Notes: generated from the letters alone by a model not told the origin. Shown: positions 7,488 to 13,903, numbered from the stretch's first letter. The stretch is 13,903 nucleotides of DNA from Desulfurococcales archaeon (GCA_015521265.1 WAON01000108.1:1-13903); one strand, 5' to 3'. Numbers and translations are program-made.

Positions 7488-9320
7488 ATGATTAAAAAAA
7501 TAGCCTTGTTAACCCCCTTATTATTAATCCTCCTATCAATAACACCAGTCCAAACAGCAGAATACGCTGTGGGAGGAGTAGGTATAGGCACAATTACAGG
7601 CATAAATATAAACACGATCCTGGGCAGCCTAGAAGTATCAGCGATAAGTAATGGAGCAATAACATTCAGCTACGTCGAGAACGGGAACCCGGTAAACGCG
7701 TTATACGATACAATAACAAAAACACTCTACAAATACAACAATCTCCCAAACGAGTACTTCGCAATGCTGAAAACGGGTCAAAACATACTAGAAATATTCA
7801 GCACACCACCAGCACTATTATCGCCAACACCGAAAACATACCTAGCAATAATAAGTCAAAACCAGGAACTACTCGATGGAAAACTAGTTGAAGGAGCGAG
7901 ATATACGAGAATACTAGCCGCCTCAACGGAGCAGGGAATACTCACAGTAGTAATAGAGGGAACAACAGGATACGCAGTAATAACATCAAGCGATACAAGC
8001 ATCGGAAAATACATCAATATATCAGCAACAGGCTATGACACAGCATTAATCGAACACAGCAAGGTATACCTGGTAAGCGATACTTCAACACTAATAGTTG
8101 ACACGACAACAAATACAGCCAAAGAATCCAATAACCCAGTATACCCAGTAATAGGTAGCGATGCATACATAGCCTATGAAAACGGGAACCTAGTACTAGT
8201 CAACAACGCCCAGTCATACAAGCTGGTACAACTCGAGAACACGCCGATATTCGCCGAAGGATACTACTACGGCAATAATAATTACGCAGTAGTTATTCAA
8301 AACGGCGACGATGTAGAACTAATCATAACAAACACCGATAAGCAAACACTACTAGAATATAATATAGAGACAGGATACACCGAGCTAACACAGGTAAAAC
8401 CATACAGTCCCTACAAGGTAGAACTGCTGGGAGACAACCTAGTAATAATATATTCGACGAAGGACACGTATTCAAACAGGTTGTTGTACACGATGATAAA
8501 TATTGATAAAATACTGGAAAAACCAGAAACGATCTATAAGGGAGTAGCGAACTACCCCTCCACAAACGTTAAGAGCATAACAACAGTCAAGCTAGTGCAA
8601 AACACAACCCTAGAAAAAACAACATCAACTACAACGATAAACACTGCAAGCATAAATATACAAGACATACAGCTACAGGATTCAACAACTAAGAGAGACT
8701 TAGAAACAACAAGCATAACATCAACAGCAACCAGTATAAACGGGGTAAAAATAACAATAGACGCACCCGATAAAACAGTAAGCTATGGAGACTACGAACT
8801 AGCAGGACTGACTTGGACGGTGAAAGCAACACTAAACAATATAGGAGTACAAGGAATCAATGCAACCCTAACAGCGAAAGTATACGTTGACAATCAGTAC
8901 TATAAGACGATAAGAAAATCAACGATCACAGACAATCAGGGAAGAGGAATAATAAGGATAACCAAAGAAGACATCAACAAGACAGGAGACATATACATTG
9001 AATGGAACATGAAAGTGTACGGGTATAAAATTAACGATACAATAACAATCAAATACCCATACCCAAGAACCACAACTACAACACCCACAACAACCACAGC
9101 ACAAGGAGGAAACACAACTACAACAACATCAGCACAGACAACTACAACACCGGGACAAACAACAACACCGCAGGGGGGGACAACGACACAGCCGGGTGGT
9201 GGAGGGGCAGCAACTACAACGACTCCTAGAGGAGGATTAAGCCCCGGATTAATAATTGCTATAATAGTAATCGTCGCAGTAATTGCGGGAATCGGTATAA
9301 TACTATTTAGGAGAAAATAA
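7488..9320 (+). CDS. Membrane-anchored surface protein with propeller-like domain, Ig-like domain and Thr-rich stalk
   Basis: A 610-residue exported protein of unrecognised family. A signal peptide (1-24, MIKKIALL...PVQTA) is followed by a domain of short repeating beta-hairpin units (about 30-375) of WD/propeller style, for example 'KVYLVSDTSTLIVDTTT' and 'DAYIAYENGNLVLVNN'. A Thr/Ser-rich linker leads to an Ig-like domain (about 418-515). Then come a Thr/Gly/Pro stalk (about 526-581), one transmembrane helix (about 585-606) and a basic FRRK tail. No cysteine occurs in the protein; about six N-x-S/T sequons are present. ATG 7488 is chosen over ATG 7470 because GGTG lies seven bases before it. 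The stalk-plus-anchor layout resembles archaeal S-layer anchors (in principle like SlaB) and extracytoplasmic receptors. Placement just after another propeller/Ig/anchor protein suggests that the two act together on the cell surface, which is inference. Confidence 0.83.
   Translation: MIKKIALLTPLLLILLSITPVQTAEYAVGGVGIGTITGININTILGSLEVSAISNGAITFSYVENGNPVNALYDTITKTLYKYNNLPNEYFAMLKTGQNILEIFSTPPALLSPTPKTYLAIISQNQELLDGKLVEGARYTRILAASTEQGILTVVIEGTTGYAVITSSDTSIGKYINISATGYDTALIEHSKVYLVSDTSTLIVDTTTNTAKESNNPVYPVIGSDAYIAYENGNLVLVNNAQSYKLVQLENTPIFAEGYYYGNNNYAVVIQNGDDVELIITNTDKQTLLEYNIETGYTELTQVKPYSPYKVELLGDNLVIIYSTKDTYSNRLLYTMINIDKILEKPETIYKGVANYPSTNVKSITTVKLVQNTTLEKTTSTTTINTASINIQDIQLQDSTTKRDLETTSITSTATSINGVKITIDAPDKTVSYGDYELAGLTWTVKATLNNIGVQGINATLTAKVYVDNQYYKTIRKSTITDNQGRGIIRITKEDINKTGDIYIEWNMKVYGYKINDTITIKYPYPRTTTTTPTTTTAQGGNTTTTTSAQTTTTPGQTTTPQGGTTTQPGGGGAATTTTPRGGLSPGLIIAIIVIVAVIAGIGIILFRRK
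9066..9225 (+). repeat. Low-complexity ACA/ACC repeat encoding the Thr-rich stalk
   Basis: Runs of ACA, ACC and ACT codons encode blocks of three to five threonines separated by PT, AQGG, SAQ, PGQ and PQGG. Such segments are typically O-glycosylated spacers that hold a surface domain away from the membrane. The tract includes a run of seven G at 9173-9179. Its antisense gives an apparent Val-rich open frame that is not a gene. Confidence 0.75.
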
Positions 9321-9325
9321 AGAAT

Positions 9326-9331
9326 CTTTTT
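9326..9331 (+). terminator. T-run terminator after the second surface gene
   Basis: CTTTTT begins five bases after the stop codon, in line with the short oligo-T signals that end archaeal transcripts. It lies in the gap between convergent genes, which is only 31 bp if the glycosyltransferase continuation is counted. Confidence 0.5.
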
Positions 9332-9351
9332 ATCCAAAACAGCATAAACAA

Positions 9352-9651
9352 CTACTCTCCCATACTCTTCCTATAATACTCTCTAACAATAACGTAGATT
9401 AGTGTTGTTAGGATTAGAGCGTTGTATGATGCAACCGATTCCTCGCTCTCAAATAATAATGGATGAACTCTATGTTCCCTCAAACCCTGTACATTAATTT
9501 TATTATTTTGATTTCTGAAACACCATAGGGTATTATACACTACGTTTTCACTAGGACTAAGCTTTACGGGGTCATATATGAGCCTGATCGTGATCCATTT
9601 ATCGCCTGTTTCAAGCCAAACATTTTTCGAACAAGTAAGGTTAACGTTATA
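9352..9651 (-). pseudogene. Frame-shifted C-terminal continuation of the membrane glycosyltransferase
   Basis: Directly after the glycosyltransferase stop codon, the neighbouring minus-strand frame stays open for 99 codons to a TAG at 9354-9352. It reads as a natural continuation: YNVNLTCSKNVWLETGDKWI, then a soluble stretch, and a hydrophobic helix (NALILTTLIYVIV) with a basic end (REYYRKSMGE). It has an N-glycosylation sequon (NLT) and no convincing start codon near its beginning; the first in-frame start-like codon is a GTG near 9540. Skipping a single base at 9652 or 9649 joins it to the upstream frame as ...RGYSFI(V)(Y)NVNLTC. Either the gene carries a real frameshift, the sequence has a one-base error, or a +1 slip occurs at the TAA. 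It fills a gap of more than 300 bp otherwise without a gene. Confidence 0.65.
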
Positions 9652-11458
9652 CTATAAAACTATATCCTCTAACAGAATCTATCAGCCCAACAGCTTTAAC
9701 ATAATCTCTAATGCGGATACTATACCAGTGCCTCCTCGTAGTAATCCTGCCTCTACCTGTTATTACTAACTGGTAGTAATCATAAGGGTTGGGTGGTGAT
9801 AAACCAAGCTCTATTCCAAGTCCCCAATCCTTAGCCCATGAAGGCTCGCCGGAGACAAGTATAGTTTTATTCCCAGTATTGATAAGGCGGTATCTTACAT
9901 GGATACATGTAGAATTAAAGTATTCAATACTCTTCTCCACGAGGACCTTAGTATTAGAGAAATTAATAATAGTTATACCAGTAATAAGTCGCCCCGGAAT
10001 GTAGCGGGTTATTTTATAATCTGCATTATAGAGGGGTCCTGGCCATGGATTACTATTCGTTGGGAGATAGTCGTATGGGACATTGTATACACTCCCCCGC
10101 TTAATGGGCTTAATGAAAACATAGTTATTCCAAAAATATCCTTTAATAGGCTTCAACCCGTGAGGATCATAGACTAGACGATACATTCCGGTATCAATGT
10201 AGAGATTGCTGGTACGATTTAGAGATTGCATGGTGGTAACAGAGACTAGGATCGTCGACGATATTATTGATAGAATAGTGAAAACTATAAGCCAGTGCTT
10301 CAAATCAAACTCTAATCTCGATACATACCTGATCGATGCGGAGATAAGTTCAGTTAAAAGAATGGAAGCGCTGATGCTGAGGGGGGCGGATAATAATAAT
10401 GTGTACTGGGGCCATTTAACAGGCCAGATGAGTAGGAAGAACGTGTAGGAAATAATCCAGTAACCAATTAATGGTTTCCTAACAAGAGTCAATGGTAAAC
10501 CTAGGAATCCGAGAAATAATAAGAAAACACCAGTATCGACGCTGAAAAACCCGGGATGCCATTTAGATACAGAGTGTCTGGTATACCACAGGAATTGCTG
10601 GTAGAAAGGCATTGGTTTCTCCATGCTAGTGTGTAGTGAATAGTTTTCATGGAACATTAATGATTTGTAGAGCCTAGTCTCACTTAATGGTTTACCTATG
10701 TCCAGCCAAATACTGGGATTGAAAACGTAGAAGAATAAGCCTGCTAAAAACAGCCATAGTACCGTGTAGAAAATGTATTTACTCCTAAAAACCAGGAGTA
10801 ACTCTAAACCCCTATGCTTACCCTTAACCTGTATGAATGTTTTAGATAGGAGATAGAGGGGTATAGGGGCGAGGGCTGGTATTGCAGTATATTTTGTAGC
10901 AATAGATAAGCCGGCGAAAATACTCGATAGAATAATGTTCCGCTTAGTAGCCTTATTATCCCCGATGGTTAATGGGAGATAGGATAAAGATACAAACAGC
11001 GCCGAGAAGCCGTCGAGATAAACCTCCAAACCATACTTCGTAGATAAAGCATCACCAGCATACAGCAAACCGGCGAAGGGCGATATAAGAGTGAGGATTA
11101 GTGACGTAGTAGAAGATAAGAATATGTTAATTAATCGGACACCGTAGATTCCTTTATGCATATCAATACTCGAGTAGCCTGAAGCGACTGCGTATAATCC
11201 ATACAGTATCTTACCGAGGAAAGGATGCTCTAAGTTATAATTATACGTTGCTAGACAGGATAAGTTTAAAGACTCTAAACACTCGGCTAAGCCTATCCCA
11301 GCCCTATAATAGACGGGTTCATCGAAGTCAATCCCTATACTGGGTGAAACTCTTAACTTATAATTAATACTCCATACTGTAACAGTAACCCCTAGTAATA
11401 AAAGGATTAGCAGTAATAGTTTGTCAACCCGCTTCAAAACACTCAGATCATCAACCAT
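9647..11458 (-). CDS. GT-C/PMT-type (glycosyltransferase 39-like) membrane glycosyltransferase
   Basis: A 603-residue polytopic membrane protein related to the dolichyl-phosphate-mannose:protein mannosyltransferase / ArnT superfamily, which moves a sugar from a polyprenyl-phosphate donor to an acceptor outside the membrane. The first helix (about 14-31) is followed by the catalytic-type acidic loop IDFDEPVYYRAG (43-54). Then come EHPFLGK (77-83), equivalent to the HPPLxK block, YLDGFSALF (147-155) and ATKYTAIPALAP (187-198). KWPQY (348-352) precedes late helices, and the membrane part ends near residue 410. Residues 411-603 look like an extracytoplasmic beta-rich domain. The frame ends at TAA 9649-9647, apparently early, because the next frame carries a matching continuation with a final transmembrane helix. 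It is convergent with the surface protein genes, so modifying those glycoproteins is a plausible but unproven job. Donor and acceptor cannot be told from sequence. Confidence 0.82.
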   Translation of the reverse strand: MVDDLSVLKRVDKLLLLILLLLGVTVTVWSINYKLRVSPSIGIDFDEPVYYRAGIGLAECLESLNLSCLATYNYNLEHPFLGKILYGLYAVASGYSSIDMHKGIYGVRLINIFLSSTTSLILTLISPFAGLLYAGDALSTKYGLEVYLDGFSALFVSLSYLPLTIGDNKATKRNIILSSIFAGLSIATKYTAIPALAPIPLYLLSKTFIQVKGKHRGLELLLVFRSKYIFYTVLWLFLAGLFFYVFNPSIWLDIGKPLSETRLYKSLMFHENYSLHTSMEKPMPFYQQFLWYTRHSVSKWHPGFFSVDTGVFLLFLGFLGLPLTLVRKPLIGYWIISYTFFLLIWPVKWPQYTLLLSAPLSISASILLTELISASIRYVSRLEFDLKHWLIVFTILSIISSTILVSVTTMQSLNRTSNLYIDTGMYRLVYDPHGLKPIKGYFWNNYVFIKPIKRGSVYNVPYDYLPTNSNPWPGPLYNADYKITRYIPGRLITGITIINFSNTKVLVEKSIEYFNSTCIHVRYRLINTGNKTILVSGEPSWAKDWGLGIELGLSPPNPYDYYQLVITGRGRITTRRHWYSIRIRDYVKAVGLIDSVRGYSFIV

Positions 11459-11511
11459 TAAGGGTCATCCACTACGGGAAACATTACTAGCTACAATCTA
11501 TTAATGTAGCG

Positions 11512-11522
11512 ATTATAAATTA
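11512..11522 (-). promoter_or_regulatory. TATA box of the glycosyltransferase gene
   Basis: On the minus strand TAATTTATAAT lies in the 65-bp gap after the HAD gene stop, about 55-60 bp before ATG 11458. It predicts a start near 11490 and a leader of about 30 nt, so the glycosyltransferase is probably transcribed separately from the HAD gene. Confidence 0.45.
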
Positions 11523-11523
11523 T

Positions 11524-12198
11524 TCATGGATTCTTAGAGATCGATTTGAGGAGGTTGTAGAGTTCCGGGAGGCTATAAACAATGTAGTCACCTGCATTAA
11601 CACCTCTCCAAGGGAATTCTTCTTCGAAGGGGAAGCGGTAGAGTATCGTTTTAACCCTCTTATCAACATGTTTAATTTTCCATAAAGCACCCGGTTTATC
11701 ATCAATATAATACGCGGTATTAACACTGTACGTATCCATTAAAAACCGGATACCTTCCAGTCTTGTTGGAGCATCCCTATCAACGATTAATATATCCCTT
11801 AAATAACTATCTAACCCGAAATCCTTAATCCTCTTAACCTTATAACCCGGCAGATCATCCTTATAGCTAACACTAGAAACTATAAACCCCTCCCTGTTAA
11901 GTTTCTCGAGGAGCCAATACGTTCCAGGCATTAAACGGCTAAGCCCATGCCTAACCTTCCAGTACTCCTCCAATAAACCAATGATCTCTCCACGCGTTAG
12001 CCAAGGCATTACACGAGGCCACCAATCAATCCTCAAAACCCCTAAACCCTCAGCGTATAACTCGTAGCGGTAGAGCATTTCACCATCAACGATGTCAAAA
12101 CCCTCAATCCCGGGTAGGACCTTTCGGTAAAATATAGGTATTCCTTTATAACTATCAATCAATACACCATCAATATCGAAGACTACAAGAACACCCAC
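11524..12198 (-). CDS. HAD-superfamily hydrolase
   Basis: A 224-residue soluble phosphatase-like protein. Motif I is FDIDGVLIDS (residues 7-16) with the nucleophile D8 and acid/base D10. Motif II is the Ser in GFIVSSVS (104-111). Motif IV is the acidic pair in YYIDDKPG (163-170, D166 and D167). A helical cap lies between about 17 and 90. The motif III lysine is not obvious; K120/K122 in the KVKRIKDFGL segment or R146 near DAPTRLEG are candidates. The family hydrolyses phosphate esters such as phosphoglycolate or sugar phosphates, and the substrate here is unknown. The start is GTG 12198, with GGTGGG five bases upstream. The start codon lies only 11 bp from that of the divergent nucleotidyltransferase gene. 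The stop is 65 bp before the glycosyltransferase start on the same strand. Confidence 0.87.
   Translation of the reverse strand: MGVLVVFDIDGVLIDSYKGIPIFYRKVLPGIEGFDIVDGEMLYRYELYAEGLGVLRIDWWPRVMPWLTRGEIIGLLEEYWKVRHGLSRLMPGTYWLLEKLNREGFIVSSVSYKDDLPGYKVKRIKDFGLDSYLRDILIVDRDAPTRLEGIRFLMDTYSVNTAYYIDDKPGALWKIKHVDKRVKTILYRFPFEEEFPWRGVNAGDYIVYSLPELYNLLKSISKNP
12145..12152 (+). promoter_or_regulatory. Possible TATA box for the nucleotidyltransferase, inside the HAD gene
   Basis: TTTATAAC on the plus strand, preceded by TTCC, lies about 60 bp before ATG 12210 and antisense to the HAD coding sequence. With only 11 bp between the divergent starts, the promoter has to lie within the opposite gene unless the mRNA is leaderless. 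Position fits a start near 12176. Confidence 0.3.
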
Positions 12199-12209
12199 GG
12201 CAACCCACC

Positions 12210-13193
12210 ATGCATAAAGTACTAGACCACTACTATATCAAGCTGAGAAATAACTGCTACGCAGTAGCTACTGGGAACATACACTACCGCTCCGGGATCA
12301 TAGGCTACATTAAATACTGTCCAACAAAGGCGAAAACCCAGTGGTGCCTTAGCGGGTTTTGTTATGAGAGGCTGGTTCCAATATACGATCCATTAGTAGT
12401 CTATACTTCAACGCAGACAAGGATATATGCGCCCTACTATGGTTCAAAAGTACCATTCATACCATTATCAATGATATCTAAAATATACGATCCAGTAGCT
12501 AGGGTTAAGGAGCTATTGATGAAGCCCCGGGATCCATTGGAAGCCGATACGATCGGCTTAATCAGTGAATTAATGAATACCGGACAAGTAAGTGGAATAG
12601 GTGTAACCGGTTCACTATTAGCTGGTATACATAACCCGGTTAAGAGCGATATAGACCTCGTAATATATGATTGGAGGACATCTATGGGGATCATAGAATC
12701 GATCAATGAGAATAGCCTAGGAGTAGAAGCCTTTAAAAATAATAGATTACGCGAATGGTGTAAGAGGAATGCTGAAACGAACAATATAAGTATCGAGGCA
12801 GCATGCAAATACTACCGGCCATGGAGGAGGGGTGTTTATCGCGGAAGAGAATACTCGATACTATACAATAACGGAGTATACAAGCCGATGGAGACTATGG
12901 AGAGATGGGATACGATAGGATCGGTTAGGGTTAAAGCATATATTAATGGGGGATTAGAAGGGTTAAATTATCCGTCTCTAGGATTAATCGAAGAGTACGA
13001 GATCATTTATTCATCTAAGCCGTTGAAAACAGATATTGAATACGTATTATCCTTCGAAGCCCTATACATACCGATACTATACGAGGGAGGCTGGGCTTTA
13101 ATCGATGGGCTCCTACAGTATAGTATTGATAGGGGTACTTATAGGATCATTCTGGGAGTTAAAGAGTATAAGGGATCAATGATATGGCTCTGA
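12210..13193 (+). CDS. Predicted archaeal nucleotidyltransferase (Pol-beta-fold, GS...DxD)
   Basis: A 327-residue protein with a clear minimal nucleotidyltransferase signature in its middle: GVTGSLLAG (131-139) followed by SDIDLVIYD (146-154), that is G134-S135 and metal ligands D147/D149. It resembles the archaeal group annotated as predicted nucleotidyltransferase (COG1665-like). Residues 1-60 form an N-terminal part beginning 'KLRNNCYAVATGNIH' and containing four cysteines (C16, C37, C46, C51), unusual among the cysteine-poor proteins here. The C-terminal part (about 230-327) is mixed alpha/beta with no recognised domain. Substrate is unknown; the family transfers NMP to RNA, protein or small molecules. 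ATG 12210 has no ribosome-binding site, so leaderless or weak initiation is possible; no in-frame alternative is close. It overlaps the following degenerate phosphoesterase gene by 10 bp, so the two form an operon, and it diverges from the HAD hydrolase. Confidence 0.82.
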   Translation: MHKVLDHYYIKLRNNCYAVATGNIHYRSGIIGYIKYCPTKAKTQWCLSGFCYERLVPIYDPLVVYTSTQTRIYAPYYGSKVPFIPLSMISKIYDPVARVKELLMKPRDPLEADTIGLISELMNTGQVSGIGVTGSLLAGIHNPVKSDIDLVIYDWRTSMGIIESINENSLGVEAFKNNRLREWCKRNAETNNISIEAACKYYRPWRRGVYRGREYSILYNNGVYKPMETMERWDTIGSVRVKAYINGGLEGLNYPSLGLIEEYEIIYSSKPLKTDIEYVLSFEALYIPILYEGGWALIDGLLQYSIDRGTYRIILGVKEYKGSMIWL

Positions 13194-13789
13194 AAAAGAA
13201 TGGATTCATAGTAATATATAATATATGCGGTATGAACTGGCGCCTAATACATACATTATATGCTGCCGGGTTAATGGGTGTAGATACAGTAGTATTCCTC
13301 GGAAACACCTGCTCACTAGACATTATAGAAGACTCTATAAATACAGGATTCAAAGTCTATGGGGTTAAGGGAAACCTAGACGACTACTCAGTAATCAAAG
13401 CTCTCAAGAAACATGACGGCTTTGTTGAAGGCAGGATAACAAGTATAAATAGTCTTAAAACAGCTTTCCTTGGAGAACAAGTACTCAACGATTACGAGAG
13501 GATCAAGAAAGAAGCAAGTCTCCATGAATCAATCGATGTACTATTAACCCTCTACCCCCCAGTCCACTACCATGAATGGTGTAATAGTAGAAACTGCCCG
13601 GGAAGTATTGTTGTTGATGAACTCATAGAATTGTTAAAGCCGCAAATTATAGTAGTCGGTAAAAACTATACTACTAATAATATATCCGAAAACCTATTCT
13701 TTACAGGAGATGCTAGACGTGGGGAATTTATTATTGTGTATAGAGATAAGGACAGGATTCAAGTATTGAAACAAGTTTTAAACTTCTAG
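13184..13789 (+). CDS. Degenerate calcineurin-like phosphoesterase (probable pseudo-enzyme)
   Basis: A 201-residue protein whose layout follows small archaeal metallophosphoesterases (Icc-related, COG2129-like), but with most metal ligands replaced. The D-x-H block reads N13-I-C15 (IYNICGMN). The GD block reads G40-N41 (VVFLGNT). GN-D is kept (VKGNLDD, 62-67). The 'THYPP' block reads LTLYPP (121-126) with Leu for His. The GHxH block reads GKNY (159-162). The region around GSIVVDELIELLKP (140-153) and the final beta strands are still family-like. The frame is intact and has a normal length, so it does not look like random decay. ATG 13184 overlaps the nucleotidyltransferase gene by 10 bp; another ATG at 13179 is in the upstream gene's frame. 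It is likely co-translated with the nucleotidyltransferase and may act as a binding or regulatory partner. That role is inference. Confidence 0.75.
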   Translation: MALKKNGFIVIYNICGMNWRLIHTLYAAGLMGVDTVVFLGNTCSLDIIEDSINTGFKVYGVKGNLDDYSVIKALKKHDGFVEGRITSINSLKTAFLGEQVLNDYERIKKEASLHESIDVLLTLYPPVHYHEWCNSRNCPGSIVVDELIELLKPQIIVVGKNYTTNNISENLFFTGDARRGEFIIVYRDKDRIQVLKQVLNF

Positions 13790-13792
13790 GAC

Positions 13793-13797
13793 TTTTT
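13793..13797 (+). terminator. T-run terminator after the degenerate phosphoesterase gene
   Basis: TTTTT follows the stop codon by three bases, just before an AT-rich promoter-like stretch for the next gene. Short oligo-T runs commonly end archaeal transcripts. Confidence 0.4.
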
Positions 13798-13805
13798 CAT
13801 GGTTG

Positions 13806-13824
13806 AATTTAAAAATTTTAAAAT
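13806..13824 (+). promoter_or_regulatory. AT-rich promoter element for the gene at the right edge
   Basis: An almost pure A/T stretch (AATTTAAAAATTTTAAAA) lies 40-60 bp before the candidate start at 13865. It fits a TATA box with a transcript start near 13840 and a short leader carrying GGTGAGG. Confidence 0.4.
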
Positions 13825-13864
13825 GTAATAATACTTTACTGGAAAGGGGAAATGGTGAGGAAGT

Positions 13865-13903
13865 ATGATACTCTTCGATTGGGGAACGTACAATGCATTA
13901 AAC
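13865..13903 (+). CDS. Start of an unidentified gene, cut by the window edge
   Basis: ATG 13865 opens a frame reading MILFDWGTYNALN to the right edge. GGTGAGG (13854-13860) lies four bases before it, the same ribosome-binding arrangement used by the surface protein gene. An alternative frame from ATG 13852 (MVRKYDTLRLG...) also stays open to the edge, but its start overlaps the Shine-Dalgarno. Thirteen residues are too few to assign a family. Confidence 0.45.
   Translation, partial: MILFDWGTYNALN

Noticed and set aside
8936..9337. Minus-strand Val-rich open frame opposite the second surface gene
   Set aside because: It is the antisense of the ACA/ACC threonine repeat (runs of GTT/GTG), with no independent support.
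9352..9540. Independent small membrane protein starting at GTG 9540
   Set aside because: The open frame extends upstream to the glycosyltransferase stop with protein-like sequence and the GTG has no ribosome-binding site, so a frame-shifted continuation explains it better.
9578..10448. Several plus-strand open frames opposite the glycosyltransferase
   Set aside because: They lie entirely antisense to a well-supported membrane enzyme and have no recognisable protein character or ribosome-binding sites.

Overview
The window looks like chromosomal DNA of a hyperthermophilic archaeon of the Crenarchaeota (Thermoproteota), probably close to the Desulfurococcales. The pointers are the archaeal riboflavin-pathway reductase, the archaeal type of nicotinate phosphoribosyltransferase, an archaeal Hsp20, large cysteine-free surface proteins with Thr-rich stalks, AGG/AGA and ATA codon bias, GGTG/GGTGAG ribosome-binding sites, frequent TTG/GTG starts and TATA/BRE-type promoters. 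The order-level assignment is an inference. I saw no rRNA, tRNA, CRISPR array, insertion sequence or integrase.

Left part (1-3311): on the minus strand lie the start of a YfcE-type metallophosphoesterase (cut by the window edge) and an Hsp20 chaperone. Divergent from Hsp20 runs a plus-strand series of cofactor genes: a RibD_C-type reductase of riboflavin synthesis, a YjbQ/UPF0047 protein and a nicotinate phosphoribosyltransferase of NAD salvage. The last two form a tight pair. All three seem to start with TTG-AAG behind a GGTG-type Shine-Dalgarno, downstream of the longest-ORF starts.

Centre (3312-9320): two large cell-surface genes in tandem. The first product (1291 aa) has a signal peptide, a beta-propeller-like half, about six Ig-like modules with dozens of N-glycosylation sequons, and a C-terminal membrane anchor. 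The second (610 aa) has a signal peptide, a propeller-like domain, one Ig-like domain, a Thr-rich stalk and a membrane anchor. Both lack cysteine. They probably form or decorate the cell envelope (S-layer or S-layer-associated complex), but I do not recognise a named family.

Right part: a convergent minus-strand gene encodes a GT-C/PMT-type membrane glycosyltransferase, a candidate modifier of surface proteins. Its reading frame appears broken near its 3' end: 99 more codons of plausible coding sequence, ending in a transmembrane helix, follow in another frame. Upstream of it is a HAD-family hydrolase, then, divergent with only 11 bp between start codons, a predicted nucleotidyltransferase (GS...DxD motif). 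This overlaps a gene for a calcineurin-like phosphoesterase that has lost almost all its metal ligands. A truncated gene begins at the right edge.

The items most worth a second look are the degenerate phosphoesterase paired with the nucleotidyltransferase, the frameshift in the glycosyltransferase, and the two-gene surface locus.
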